This document shows, piece after piece, positions 22,805 through 31,526 of a stretch of 40,885 nucleotides of DNA. The stretch lies in assembly GCA_038230695.1 (NCBI GenBank), contig JBBRMT010000009.1:1-40885 (forward strand), in the 5' to 3' direction. Source of the DNA: QHBQ01 sp038230695 (GTDB taxonomy: Bacteria; Chloroflexota; Chloroflexia; QHBQ01). The position numbers and the translations under genes were made by a program. The notes beneath the pieces are model-generated. The model ran no database searches, had not been told where the DNA came from, and saw only the letters and a program-made list of their open reading frames with translations. The number at the start of each line of letters is the position of its first letter. Position 1 is the stretch's first letter.

Positions 22805-24625
22805 CTACTCCGCAGGCATCGGATCAACCAGCGCATCGGCGGCAGCTTCCTCGGCGGGCGGCGCTTCGGCGACCTGCTCCGCAGCATGATGCGCAGCGTG
22901 GAGCTTTTGGGTGTCCTCCTCGACCAGTTGGCGGCGCAGGAACTTGCCGATCAGGGTCTTGGGCAGACTTTCACGGAACTCGATCAGGTGTGGCACCTTG
23001 TAGGCGGCAAGGCGGGTGCGGCAGTAAGCGATGATCTCGTCGGCGCTGGCCTGCTGCTCGGCTTTCAGCACGATGTAGGCTTTGACCGTCTCGCCACGAT
23101 AGCGGTCGGGGATACCAGCAACTACCGCCTCTTGCACCGCTGGGTGTTGATACAGCGCCTCTTCTACATCGCGGGGATAGATGTTGTAGCCACCTGCGAT
23201 GATCATATCTTTCTTGCGATCCACGATGAAAAAGTAGCCCTCCTCGTCCATGCGGGCAAGATCGCCAGTGTAGAGCCAGCCATCGGGCGACAGCACGTTG
23301 GCAGTCTCTTCGGGGCGTTGCCAGTATCCCTTCATTACCTGGGGGGCGCGGATTGCCAGTTCGCCGATTTCGCCCTGGGGCAGATCGGCGTGGCTATTAG
23401 GGTCAACGATCTTAGCCTCGACATCGGGGAATGGCACGCCGATGCTGCCCGCCTTGCGCTGGCCGTACATCGGGTTGCAGTGCGTCACCGGCGCGGCCTC
23501 GGTCAAGCCATAGCCCTCGACCAGCCGCCCGCCAGTCAGCCGCTCAAACTCTTCGGCCACCTCGATGGGCAACGGAGCCGCGCCGCTGATGCAGGCTTTG
23601 ATGCTGCTAAGGTCGCGTTGGTCAATATCGGGCGTGTTATTGATGGCGATGTACATAGTCGGCACGCCGCTGAAGATGGTGGGCTGGCCGCGCTCGATAA
23701 CCTCAAACACATCCTCAGTCACCCAGCGGGGCAGCAGCAGCAACTTCGCGCCGCTGTAAAGTGCGTGCGACATCACCACCGTCATGCCGTAGACGTGAAA
23801 GAAAGGTGTAACTGCAAAGAAAATCGCCTTCCCATTGCGGGCATCATCGGTGGTGAACCACTCGTTGACCTGCACCGTGTTGGCAACCAGATTGTGGTGA
23901 GTGAGCATCGCGCCCTTCGGCGTGCCAGTGGTGCCGCCAGTGTATTGCAGCAAAGCGAGGTCGTCCGGTTGCATTGCCACCGGCTTGCGCCGCAGATTGT
24001 GGTTGACCGCGTGGGTGAAGGCGTGGATACCGTTGGCGGGGTCATGCTTGTAATCGCTCCAGGTATGTTCGGTCTTGGCCTTAATCGGGTAGAGGGTACG
24101 CAGGTGCAGAGGGAAGAAGTCGTTGATGTGGGTAACGATCACGTTCTTGACCCTGGTATTGGCGCGGATTTCGTCAACGCGAGGCCAGACAGGGTGGCTA
24201 AGGCAGACAACCGTCTCCACCCCGGCATCGTTGAACTGCTGCTCAAGCTCACGGGGGACGTAGAGGGGATTGGTTGGAACCACGATTGCGCCCACCTTCA
24301 ACGCGCCATAGTAAGCGATAATGAACTGGGGCGAGTTGGGCAACACCACCGCCACACGGTCGCCCTTCTGCACGCCCAGCGATTGCAGATAGGCGCAGAA
24401 GGCATCGGCCAGGCGGTTGACCTCGGCGTAAGTGAGGTGTGCGCCGTAGAACTCGGTGGCAATCGCCTGCGGGGTACGCTCGGCGGTGGCCTCCAGCAGG
24501 CCATGCAGCGGCACGAGTGGATAATCGAGGGTAGAGCGGACACCCGGCTCGTAGTGGCGGAGCCAGATGTAATCGGCTGCGCCGCTAACCCGGTCAGCAG
24601 CAACGGGACGGGTCATGGTAGTCAC
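22805..24625 (-). CDS. fadD: long-chain fatty-acid--CoA ligase (AMP-binding)
   Basis: A protein of about 606 residues that activates fatty acids to acyl-CoA with ATP. The P-loop YTGGTTGTPKGAMLTH, the adenine motif GYGLTEAAPV, YTGDLARMDEEGYFFIVDRKKD and the C-terminal GKFLRR lysine are all visible. A short acidic alanine-rich tail follows. A GTG at 24625 has AGGAGG ten bases upstream and is the preferred start; ATG at 24616 is possible, and the longer frame to 24646 covers the ribosome site. It would supply the acyl-CoA dehydrogenase and the rest of the beta-oxidation genes between 27 and 34.6 kb. A heptamer array lies 22 bp upstream. Confidence 0.93.
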   Translation of the reverse strand: MTTMTRPVAADRVSGAADYIWLRHYEPGVRSTLDYPLVPLHGLLEATAERTPQAIATEFYGAHLTYAEVNRLADAFCAYLQSLGVQKGDRVAVVLPNSPQFIIAYYGALKVGAIVVPTNPLYVPRELEQQFNDAGVETVVCLSHPVWPRVDEIRANTRVKNVIVTHINDFFPLHLRTLYPIKAKTEHTWSDYKHDPANGIHAFTHAVNHNLRRKPVAMQPDDLALLQYTGGTTGTPKGAMLTHHNLVANTVQVNEWFTTDDARNGKAIFFAVTPFFHVYGMTVVMSHALYSGAKLLLLPRWVTEDVFEVIERGQPTIFSGVPTMYIAINNTPDIDQRDLSSIKACISGAAPLPIEVAEEFERLTGGRLVEGYGLTEAAPVTHCNPMYGQRKAGSIGVPFPDVEAKIVDPNSHADLPQGEIGELAIRAPQVMKGYWQRPEETANVLSPDGWLYTGDLARMDEEGYFFIVDRKKDMIIAGGYNIYPRDVEEALYQHPAVQEAVVAGIPDRYRGETVKAYIVLKAEQQASADEIIAYCRTRLAAYKVPHLIEFRESLPKTLIGKFLRRQLVEEDTQKLHAAHHAAEQVAEAPPAEEAAADALVDPMPAE

Positions 24626-24647
24626 TTGCTTTCTCCCTCCTGGCAAA

Positions 24648-24668
24648 TGTAGATTGTAGGTTGTAGAT
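24648..24668 (+). repeat. heptamer array TGTAGAT/TGTAGGT x3
   Basis: TGTAGAT, TGTAGGT and TGTAGAT in register, 22 bp upstream of the acyl-CoA ligase start and just outside its ribosome site. Confidence 0.8.
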
Positions 24669-24686
24669 TATGAAGGTTTCAACTAT

Positions 24687-24775
24687 TCCCCTCCCATCAG
24701 GAGGGGCTAGGGGTGGGCGACGTGCGCTCTTGGTCAACTCCCCCCTCCCCGCCTCCCCCTTTGGGGGAGGGGTTT
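24687..24775. repeat. GC-rich hairpin repeat (CCCCTCCC/GGAGGGG family)
   Basis: Begins TTCCCCTCCC-ATCA-GGAGGGG and ends CTCCCCC-TTT-GGGGGAG, and fills the gap between the P1 peptidase stop and the acyl-CoA ligase heptamer array. The terminal hairpin next to GGTTTTGG could also terminate transcripts. Confidence 0.65.
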
Positions 24776-24778
24776 TGG

Positions 24779-25732
24779 TTAAGACCAGATTGATCGGATG
24801 GCACGGGCGGTGGCTTCGGCGGCCAGCGCCCCTAGCTGGCTAACGGCGACCGGGCCGATCTCGCCACGCCCGCCGGTGCCGACGGCAAAGATGGTATCGC
24901 CATCAAGCAGGGTATGGCAGGGATGGATGGCGCGGCTGAGGCCATCGTGGGCCATGCGGGCAATTGCGGTAGCCGCCTCGCGGGTGAGCGGCACGTTGGT
25001 GGCGACCACGCCAATCGTGGTGTTGCCGCCCGTTGCAGCGCGTAGCAGCGGGGTGGCGGACAGCGCGGCCACCGTATCCACAAAGCTGCCATCGGTGGCG
25101 CGTGAACCAGCGATGATACTTCCCTGCGCGTCGCGCACATCGCCGAAGGCGTTGACTACGATTAGCGCAGCAACGATGCTGCCATCGGGCAGGCTGATCG
25201 CCGCGCTGCCGAGGCCACCCTTAGTCGCGGCGGCCATCCCTTGCAGCTTGCCAACCGTTGCGCCAGTACCAGCGCCGACGCTGCCCACCTCAAACCCAGT
25301 ATCAGTGGCCCGCAAGCAGGCGGCGTATCCATCCTCGGCAGTGGGCCAGGCGGCCTGCTTATAGCTGAGGTCGTAGATGACTGCACCGGCCACAATCGGC
25401 ACACGCAATTCAGGGGCGGCATCGGGATTGAAGGCGTAGCCACGCTGCCGCTCGTGCAGGTAGCGCATCACTCCGTCGGCGGCGGCCAGGCCAAACGCGC
25501 TGCCGCCAGTTAGTACAATGGCATGGGCTATGTCTACCAGATTGGCAGGGTGAAGCGCGTCGGTCTCGCGGGTGCCGGGCGCACCACCGCGCACGTCAAC
25601 ACCCACAATCGCGCCTTCTTCGCACAGCGCCACGGTACAGCCGGTGCCGCGTTCCTCATCGGTGTGGTGGCCGACGCGCAATCCGGGTAGCAGTGCTGAA
25701 TGCTGAGTGCTGAGTGCTGAGTGCTGTTCCAT
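24779..25732 (-). CDS. P1 family (S58, DmpA-like) aminopeptidase
   Basis: A protein of about 317 residues of the self-cleaving N-terminal-nucleophile DmpA/BapA family, which hydrolyse short peptides or D- or beta-amino-acid amides. LTGGSAFGLAAADGVMRYL (74-92), GTGATVGKLQGMAAATKGGLGSA with the likely cleavage-site nucleophile Ser176, and GVVATNVPLTREAATAIARMAHDGL are family blocks. The first 15 residues (EQHSALSTQHSALLP) are encoded by a five-unit heptamer array. The family N-terminus starts near LRVGHHTDE, so a downstream alternative start is possible. The ribosome site before the ATG at 25732 is weak (AGGCGG). Location is likely cytoplasmic. Confidence 0.88.
   Translation of the reverse strand: MEQHSALSTQHSALLPGLRVGHHTDEERGTGCTVALCEEGAIVGVDVRGGAPGTRETDALHPANLVDIAHAIVLTGGSAFGLAAADGVMRYLHERQRGYAFNPDAAPELRVPIVAGAVIYDLSYKQAAWPTAEDGYAACLRATDTGFEVGSVGAGTGATVGKLQGMAAATKGGLGSAAISLPDGSIVAALIVVNAFGDVRDAQGSIIAGSRATDGSFVDTVAALSATPLLRAATGGNTTIGVVATNVPLTREAATAIARMAHDGLSRAIHPCHTLLDGDTIFAVGTGGRGEIGPVAVSQLGALAAEATARAIRSIWS
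25692..25726 (-). repeat. heptamer array CAGCACT x4 + CAGCATT inside a coding start
   Basis: Five 7-bp units on the minus strand within the first 15 codons of the P1 peptidase gene. Because 7 is not a multiple of 3, a change of one unit would shift the frame. Confidence 0.9.
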
Positions 25733-25755
25733 GCTGCCGCCTATTGCTTTCGATT

Positions 25756-25790
25756 GGCATTGATGCAGGGCGAGATTTCCCCCAAACTCC
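25756..25790. repeat. dispersed repeat GGGCRAGATT, diverged copy
   Basis: TTGATGCAGGGCGAGATT followed by a C tract, like the 34695 copy (TTGATGCTGGGCAAGATT). It lies in the gap between ETF alpha and the P1 peptidase genes. Confidence 0.5.
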
Positions 25791-25811
25791 CGCTGGGGGC
25801 TTTTTGCCTTA

Positions 25812-26825
25812 CTACTGCGTTTTCTTTAGTCTAGTGATGAAGGCAGGCAACGTTTCGTGCAGATCGCCGACGATGCCGTAGTCGGCCAGGGCGAAGATGG
25901 GCGCTTTGGGGTCGCTATTGAGGGCGACGATGGTTGCGCCTTCAGCGATGCCCATCAGGTGTTCGGGGGTGCCGCTGATGCCGATGGCGATATATAGGCG
26001 TGGCTTGACCGTCGCACCCAGCATTCCGATCTGCTGCGCGGGTGCAGCCCAGCCCTCGCGCACCGCCGATTTGGTTGCACCGACCGTGCCGCCGAGCAGA
26101 GCGGCCAGTTCGCCAATTAGCTTGAAGCCATCCTCACCCGCGCCATATCCACCGGCGACGATAACGCTGGCATGGTTTAGTTCCTGCGTTGGCGCGGGGC
26201 TGTTGCTCTTACTAACTTGCAACGGGCTGGCTGGCATGGTGAAGCTAAATGCTTCGGCTTTGCCCCTGCGGGATTCGTCTAGCATTGGGCTGGCGGTGCC
26301 GGGGCGGAGAGTGACGATTTGAGGCTTGCCTGCTAGCTTCCAGCTTGCAATCGCCGCGCCGCCGTAGACCGGCTGGCTGGCAATCAGTGATTGGTCGCTG
26401 TAGTCTACCGATAGCGCGTTTGCGCCGACCACCAGCGTGCCGCCTAGCCGACCGGCCAGCAATCCGGCAAGTTCGTCGCCTTGCCGTCCGCTGGTGAGCA
26501 GGATGGCCGCTGGCAAAAGCTGTGCGGCCAGCGTCACGATTGCTTCAGGATAGCCAGCCATCAGGCTATCGCTATCGCTGGTGATTAGATAGACACTGTG
26601 CGCGCCCGCCTTGACCAGTTCATCGCCCGCCGCCTCATCACCATCGAACAGCGCAGCATTGACACTGGCACCAAGTTCGTCGGTTAGCTGGTGGGCGCTG
26701 GCGAGCAACGCTTTGCCCGCATTCAGGTAGTCGCCAAAGACGATGGCGAGGACACCACCACCGCTGCTGGCCGCCGGTTCGCTGCTGCCCATGCTCCAAC
26801 CGGTATCAGAACCCCAGTAATCCAT
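25812..26825 (-). CDS. etfA: electron transfer flavoprotein alpha subunit
   Basis: A 337-residue protein. The C-terminal FAD domain begins after a linker near residue 215 and contains VAGGYGAGEDGFKLIGELA, KPRLYIAIGISGTPEHLMG and SDPKAPIFALADYGIVGDLHE, the typical ETF-alpha FAD-binding order. The N-terminal domain is more divergent and carries 25 extra residues (MDYWGSDTGWSMGSSEPAAS) before VLAIVFGDYLNAG. AGGAGA seven bases before the ATG supports this start. With ETF beta it transfers electrons from acyl-CoA dehydrogenase to the membrane quinone pool. It is separated from etfB by about 200 bp of repeats. Confidence 0.92.
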   Translation of the reverse strand: MDYWGSDTGWSMGSSEPAASSGGGVLAIVFGDYLNAGKALLASAHQLTDELGASVNAALFDGDEAAGDELVKAGAHSVYLITSDSDSLMAGYPEAIVTLAAQLLPAAILLTSGRQGDELAGLLAGRLGGTLVVGANALSVDYSDQSLIASQPVYGGAAIASWKLAGKPQIVTLRPGTASPMLDESRRGKAEAFSFTMPASPLQVSKSNSPAPTQELNHASVIVAGGYGAGEDGFKLIGELAALLGGTVGATKSAVREGWAAPAQQIGMLGATVKPRLYIAIGISGTPEHLMGIAEGATIVALNSDPKAPIFALADYGIVGDLHETLPAFITRLKKTQ

Positions 26826-26863
26826 GAGAGTTTCTCCTGTGTGCTTATCGCCAGCATAAAGTG

Positions 26864-26890
26864 GGGCGAGATTCTCCCCTCACCAAACCT
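26864..26890 (+). repeat. dispersed repeat GGGCRAGATTCTCCCC family, copy A
   Basis: A 27-bp sequence matching 34695-34721 at 26 positions, in the gap between etfB and etfA. C- and G-rich complementary tracts continue to about 26935. Confidence 0.75.
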
Positions 26891-27022
26891 ACCCACAGGG
26901 AACCCCACAAGGAGGTTTCCCCGCTTGGGAGAGGCTTTTTGCTGCTGCCCCATCCGCTTATCAGCTGCCCATGTCCGCTGGCTTATCCGCTTCTCCGTTG
27001 AACCTAATCCGTTGGCTGCTTT

Positions 27023-27787
27023 TCAGATCAGCGCCCGCGAACGTAGCATCTCGACCAATGCGGCAGCGGCCTCAGCAGGTGACTCGGTTAGTAGCTCTGG
27101 GCCTTCGCGTTTGGGCGCAGGGGCTAGTTGGTTGAGGGTTAGCTTAGGCTCGATTTCCTTGATGCCTACGCTCATCGTTTCGACTTTGCCCTCACGGTAG
27201 GCATTGATAATGCTACCCGCCCAGGGCAGGGTGTGTTCGCCAATCGCGGGGTCACTTACACCTAGCACCAACGCCTTATTAGCGGGAGCGGTGATGGTCA
27301 GCATAGATTTGTCATTGCTTGCGGTAATATCGAGGTTAGCGCCATTGGCCTTGACTGAAGTTGTCCCACCGATATATTCCTGACCGCTCAAGCCAGCAAG
27401 GGCCGCGCCAACTGGGTTGCTGACCCCGGGGCTGAGGGAGTCGTCGCCTGTGCCGCAGAAGACAACTGCGGCTTCATCGCCTGCAAGCTCGTGTATTGCC
27501 TGGTTGAGCAGGCGGGCTTCGGCTAGCGCATCGTTAATCTTAGCTGCATTCACGTTGTCTATAGCTATCGCCCGCTTTGCGCCATAGGCGAGCGTCTCGT
27601 GCAGCGCGTCGTCGCTGTGCAGGCCAGTTACTGCCAGAGCGGTAACGTCGTCGCTGAGGCCGAGGGCCAGTACCAGCGCGGCGCGACTGGTGGGATCTAT
27701 TTTGCCCGCCGCGCCAAAGTCGAGTTGGCCGCCGACTACGCGCACGCGGTCAACCGGAGTGGCGGTGATAATCGCAAATACCTTCAT
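27023..27787 (-). CDS. etfB: electron transfer flavoprotein beta subunit (divergent)
   Basis: A 254-residue protein with the ETF-beta layout. A VTALAVTG strand leads to the ALHETLAYGAKRAIAIDN segment, followed by GTGDDSLSPGVSNPVGAALAGLSG and ADIT-like core strands. C-terminally it has KVETMSVGIKEIEPKLTL, matching the usual subunit-contact region. Many canonical residues differ, so it was identified partly by context: ATGA overlap with the acyl-CoA dehydrogenase gene upstream and etfA downstream. It carries AMP and contacts the dehydrogenase in known ETFs. Confidence 0.87.
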   Translation of the reverse strand: MKVFAIITATPVDRVRVVGGQLDFGAAGKIDPTSRAALVLALGLSDDVTALAVTGLHSDDALHETLAYGAKRAIAIDNVNAAKINDALAEARLLNQAIHELAGDEAAVVFCGTGDDSLSPGVSNPVGAALAGLSGQEYIGGTTSVKANGANLDITASNDKSMLTITAPANKALVLGVSDPAIGEHTLPWAGSIINAYREGKVETMSVGIKEIEPKLTLNQLAPAPKREGPELLTESPAEAAAALVEMLRSRALI

Positions 27788-28959
27788 AGTCGAATACCTA
27801 CCTGCTTGAAGATTTCGCCCGCAATCACGGTGCGCTGGATTTCGTTGGTACCCTCGAAGATGCGGCTAATGCGCTCGTCGCGTAGCCCGCGTTCGACATT
27901 GCTGCCCACCATCACGCCGTCCTGACCCATAATCTGCTGCACCTGAGCGATGGCGCGACCGGCGATGTCGGAGCCGAACATCTTGACGATGGCGCTCTGC
28001 TGGCTGAACTTCTCGCCGCGATCGCATAGCCAGGCGCAGTGGTAGACCATCTGGCGCAAGGCGTAGAGATCGGCGGCAATATCGGCCACCGCCCACTGCA
28101 CGTATTGCTGGTGAGCCAACGCCTCCATGCGGCCATGCGGCCCACAGGCCAGCTTGCGCTTGGCGTAGGCGATCAGGTCATCGAGCGCGGCGCTTGCCCC
28201 CCCCAGGCTGCCCGCGCCCAGACCCAGCCGCCCACCGTCCAGCGTCTTCATCGCGGTGACGAAGCCGAGGCCAACCTTGCCCAACACGTTCTGCTTGGGA
28301 ACACGGCAATCCTGCAAGATAATCTCCGCCGTGCCGCTGCCGCGAATACCCATCTTGTCGTACAGCTTGCCGACGCTGAAACCCTCAAAGCTCGGCTCGA
28401 CCAGGAAGGCGGTCACGCCGCCGCGTGCGCCCAGCGCCTTGTCGGTAACGGCGAAGACGGTGAGGACACCGGCGGTGGGGCCGTTAGTGATCCAGATCTT
28501 ACTGCCGTTGAGGATATATTCATCACCCTTACGCACGGCAGTGGTGCGGATGCTAGCAGCATCGCTACCCGCGCCCGGCTCGGTCAGGGCGAAGGCGGCC
28601 AGTATCTCGCCCTTTGCGGCGGGAACGAGGTATTTCTGCTTCTGCTCCTCGTTGCCATCGAGATAGATGGTCATTGCGCCAATGCCGATGTGCGCCCCGA
28701 TGATGGTGCAGGTGCTGCTGTCTACGCGGGAGACTTCCTCCATCAGCAGGCAGTAGCCCAGCTCGCCCGCGCCCGCGCCGCCGTACTTCTGGGGGAAGGG
28801 CATACCGAGCATCCCCATCTGGCCTAGCTTGCGGATGTTCTCATCGGTCTGGCGCTCCAGCCGGTCAGTGTCGCGGGCCACCGGCGCAAGCTCGCTCTCG
28901 ACAAACTCGCGCAGGGTGCGCTGCAGCAGTTGGTACTCTTTGGGTAGGGTAAAATCCAT
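27784..28959 (-). CDS. acyl-CoA dehydrogenase
   Basis: A 391-residue FAD enzyme that oxidises acyl-CoA to trans-2-enoyl-CoA, the first beta-oxidation step. FALTEPGAGSDAASI and WITNG mark the flavin and substrate region, and ISRIFEGTNEIQR holds the likely catalytic base Glu369. The length fits short/medium-chain family members. The start at 28959 follows GAGGAG; an upstream GTG at 28974 would place the ribosome site inside the coding region. It is translationally coupled to etfB (ATGA). Chain-length preference cannot be read from the sequence. Confidence 0.94.
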   Translation of the reverse strand: MDFTLPKEYQLLQRTLREFVESELAPVARDTDRLERQTDENIRKLGQMGMLGMPFPQKYGGAGAGELGYCLLMEEVSRVDSSTCTIIGAHIGIGAMTIYLDGNEEQKQKYLVPAAKGEILAAFALTEPGAGSDAASIRTTAVRKGDEYILNGSKIWITNGPTAGVLTVFAVTDKALGARGGVTAFLVEPSFEGFSVGKLYDKMGIRGSGTAEIILQDCRVPKQNVLGKVGLGFVTAMKTLDGGRLGLGAGSLGGASAALDDLIAYAKRKLACGPHGRMEALAHQQYVQWAVADIAADLYALRQMVYHCAWLCDRGEKFSQQSAIVKMFGSDIAGRAIAQVQQIMGQDGVMVGSNVERGLRDERISRIFEGTNEIQRTVIAGEIFKQVGIRL

Positions 28960-28976
28960 CGGGTTGCTCCTCACGA

Positions 28977-29004
28977 GTTGAAAGTTACAAGTTACAAGTT
29001 GAAA
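28977..29004 (+). repeat. heptamer array GTTGAAA/GTTACAA x4
   Basis: GTTGAAA, GTTACAA, GTTACAA, GTTGAAA, 17 bp upstream of the acyl-CoA dehydrogenase start. It is part of a 19-bp inverted repeat with the array at 29058-29085. Confidence 0.9.
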
Positions 29005-29057
29005 GCGGGTGATGAGGCGTTACCGTCCTCGCGCTAACTTCCCAACTTAGCTTTTGC

Positions 29058-29085
29058 TTTTAACTTTCAACTTGTAACTTGTCGG
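29058..29085 (-). repeat. heptamer array containing the enoyl-CoA hydratase stop codon
   Basis: On the plus strand TTTTAAC, TTTCAAC, TTGTAAC, TTGTCGG. On the minus strand it encodes the hydratase C-terminus KLQVES and its TAA. Confidence 0.85.
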
Positions 29086-29887
29086 TGAAGTTTGGCCGCC
29101 GCTTTTCGATGAAGGCGGATAGCCCTTCCTTCTTGTCCTCAGTCTCGGCAATCTGGCCGAACAACTTGCGCTCCAGGGTGATACCATCTTCGAGCGGCAG
29201 GTCCATGCCCTCGTTGACCGCCTGCATGATAGCGGCAACCGCCTTGCCGCCCATCATGATGATGACTTTGGCGAGGCCACGCGCTTCGCGTAGCAGGGTG
29301 CCTTCGGCGGCCACCTTGTTGATCAGACCGAGGCGCAACGCTTCCTGTGCGTTGATAGTGCTGCCAGTCAGCATCATCTCCAGGGCTTTGGCCTTGCCCA
29401 CAATGCGAGGCAGCCGCTGGGTGCCACCGAAGCCGGGGATGATGCCCAGCTTGATTTCGGTCTGGCCGAAGGTGGCATTGGCGCTGGCAATGCGTAGATG
29501 GCAGGCCATTGCCAGTTCGTTGCCGCCGCCCAGGGCCACACCGTTGATCGCGGCGATAACCGGCTTCTGCAAGTTGGCAATGCGGCTGAACACTTCCTGC
29601 CCCTGCTTGACTTCAACCTCAGCCTCGGACGCGCTACTTATACTGGCGATGTCGTTGATGTCCGCGCCCGCCACGAAGATCATGCCTGCGCCCGCCTCGG
29701 CGCCGCCGGTGAGGATAGCTACTTTGGTGGTATCGTCGGCGGCGAAGGCGCGGATTACGCTGTCCAGCTCCTCCATGCAGCCGCGACCCAGCGCGTTGGC
29801 AGGCGGGTTATCAATCGTGATGATGGCGAGCTTGCCCTGTTCCTCAAGGGCGATTTTGATGTACTGCCCATCGTGTTGCAAAGCCAT
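29060..29887 (-). CDS. enoyl-CoA hydratase
   Basis: A 275-residue crotonase-fold protein that hydrates 2-enoyl-CoA. FVAGADINDI (71-80) gives the first oxyanion-hole element. NGVALGGGNELAMACHLRIAS with Glu124 and FGQTEIKLGIIPGFGGTQRL with Glu144 supply the two catalytic acids, so hydratase activity is expected. AAAGGAAGG precedes the ATG. The last six codons and stop are made of heptamer repeat. The acyl-CoA dehydrogenase gene follows on the same strand after about 100 bp. Confidence 0.94.
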   Translation of the reverse strand: MALQHDGQYIKIALEEQGKLAIITIDNPPANALGRGCMEELDSVIRAFAADDTTKVAILTGGAEAGAGMIFVAGADINDIASISSASEAEVEVKQGQEVFSRIANLQKPVIAAINGVALGGGNELAMACHLRIASANATFGQTEIKLGIIPGFGGTQRLPRIVGKAKALEMMLTGSTINAQEALRLGLINKVAAEGTLLREARGLAKVIIMMGGKAVAAIMQAVNEGMDLPLEDGITLERKLFGQIAETEDKKEGLSAFIEKRRPNFTDKLQVES

Positions 29888-29915
29888 TATGCCTTCCTTT
29901 CAGGATATAAGTTAA

Positions 29916-31499
29916 TTAAGGATTACGTTTGTACAACCAACCTTCAGCAGCGCCGATAAGTTGGAAGATGACCACTTTGCTATAGCTGGCAGCAAACTGG
30001 CTATTCGTCAGCAGTTGCGTTGATGCTGGGTTGACGCTAGGAAGCGTGGTGTAGCGTCCATTACCAAGACGCACTTTATAGACCATAATGTAAGTTGGCT
30101 GGCGGCTGAGTACATACACAATATCGGTTTTGCTATGCCCCGGCGTATAATAAGCATCATTGCGGCCAGGGCTGTGCGCGATATGTGCATCAGTCAGTCC
30201 CAACATATCAATCGTGTAGATGCCACTATAGTACGGCACTTTACCGATGGTCTCAAGCGCCAGACTGTCACCGGGCTGGGCATTGTGCTGCAGCCACTGG
30301 ATAATCGGCACCGTCCGCTGGCTACCTTCGCCGTCAACCTGGATCGCTTGCAGCACCATCGGGTTGAACGCATTCGCAGCGCCTATGGCAGCGCAAGCAA
30401 TGAGGCAAACCAGCGCGAATATCTGACCCCACCGCTGGTTTGCTAGCAGCCGCGCAACTGCCGCCAACGAGGCGGCCAGCAGCAGCGCCAGCAGGGGAAA
30501 TACCGGCAATAGGAAACGATAGTTAACCATGTAGTCGCCACCGGCAAGGACTACATAGGCGAAGTTGGAGGCTACCAGCAGACTGAAGTATAGCTCGATG
30601 CGCCCCAGCCGACCAATGGGTTGCGGTACTAGAAACGCAAAAAACAGGGCGATCGGACCAAACAAGTATGCTGCTGAAGTGAAAACGTAGGCGAAACCAA
30701 AGATTAGCTGCTCGGAGTTGGCAGTCGCTTTGGTGTAGAAGGTGTTGGGGAAGATGCTGCCATAGTAGAACACCTTCCACGCCATGTAGGGCAGCCAGAT
30801 GATTAGGTAGCTACCGATCAGCCAGCGCAGTGACGCACCTTCTGCCCGGCCCTGCCCTGCAATTGGCGCGGGGGTAATTCTAATGGATATAAGTTGGTAA
30901 AGTACGGTCAATGCCCAGAACAGCGCCCCTTCGGGCCGAGTGAGGGCCGCAAGGGCGAATAGTACACCACTCAGCGGCCACTTTGCCACGCCGCGCTGCT
31001 CAAGCACAAAGCTGAAGGCAGCGGCGGTTAGCAGCAAGGTAAACAGCGTTGTTTCCAGCCCGCTGATTAGAGCATAAGCTAGTGGGCCAGAGCTTGCCAG
31101 AATGAATACTGCGAGATACTGCCAACCAGCGACTAGCCTACCCCATTCAACCATCCGCCCACCGAACCACGCCACCAGCCCTAGTAGCGCCAACCCGCAT
31201 AGCACACTTAGCATAATGGTAACTACAGCAGGGTCCAACCCCAACCAGATTACCAATGCCGCAATCAGCGTCCAAAGGAAGTTGGTGTAGCCCTCCACAT
31301 ATTCGCCAGGGTTGAACACCAGCCCCTGCCCATGCACCAGGTTGGCGGCGTAGCGGAAGCTGATATAGGCATCATCGTACGCATCTGTAAGCAGGCTATG
31401 ATATAGATAGGCCACTCCAAGCATACAAGCTATGCTAATCGCAAAGGCAACGATAGGCAGGCCGCTGAGGTGGTTTTGATGGGCATAAGTGCGTGACAA
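29916..31499 (-). CDS. multi-pass membrane glycosyltransferase (AftB/GT39-like)
   Basis: A 527-residue protein with about ten membrane helices and a C-terminal extracytoplasmic part of about 130 residues. The first external loop has TDAYDDAYISFRYAANLVHGQGLVFNPGEYVEGYTNFLW. The acidic pair at 42-43 and the GE.VEGYTNFLW motif are typical of GT-C lipid-sugar-dependent transferases related to arabinofuranosyl- and mannosyltransferases. The donor and acceptor are unknown. It starts with TTG at 31499 after AGGGGGA; no in-frame ATG is suitable. It sits among fatty-acid oxidation genes, with a MITE-like element just upstream, and is probably not functionally tied to them. Confidence 0.82.
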   Translation of the reverse strand: MSRTYAHQNHLSGLPIVAFAISIACMLGVAYLYHSLLTDAYDDAYISFRYAANLVHGQGLVFNPGEYVEGYTNFLWTLIAALVIWLGLDPAVVTIMLSVLCGLALLGLVAWFGGRMVEWGRLVAGWQYLAVFILASSGPLAYALISGLETTLFTLLLTAAAFSFVLEQRGVAKWPLSGVLFALAALTRPEGALFWALTVLYQLISIRITPAPIAGQGRAEGASLRWLIGSYLIIWLPYMAWKVFYYGSIFPNTFYTKATANSEQLIFGFAYVFTSAAYLFGPIALFFAFLVPQPIGRLGRIELYFSLLVASNFAYVVLAGGDYMVNYRFLLPVFPLLALLLAASLAAVARLLANQRWGQIFALVCLIACAAIGAANAFNPMVLQAIQVDGEGSQRTVPIIQWLQHNAQPGDSLALETIGKVPYYSGIYTIDMLGLTDAHIAHSPGRNDAYYTPGHSKTDIVYVLSRQPTYIMVYKVRLGNGRYTTLPSVNPASTQLLTNSQFAASYSKVVIFQLIGAAEGWLYKRNP

Positions 31500-31526
31500 T
31501 ATTCCCCCTCATGCTTAATTATCTTA

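Noticed and set aside
22886..24652. 588-residue plus-strand ORF opposite the acyl-CoA ligase
   Set aside because: Composition is that of a complementary shadow, and the minus strand carries all AMP-binding motifs.
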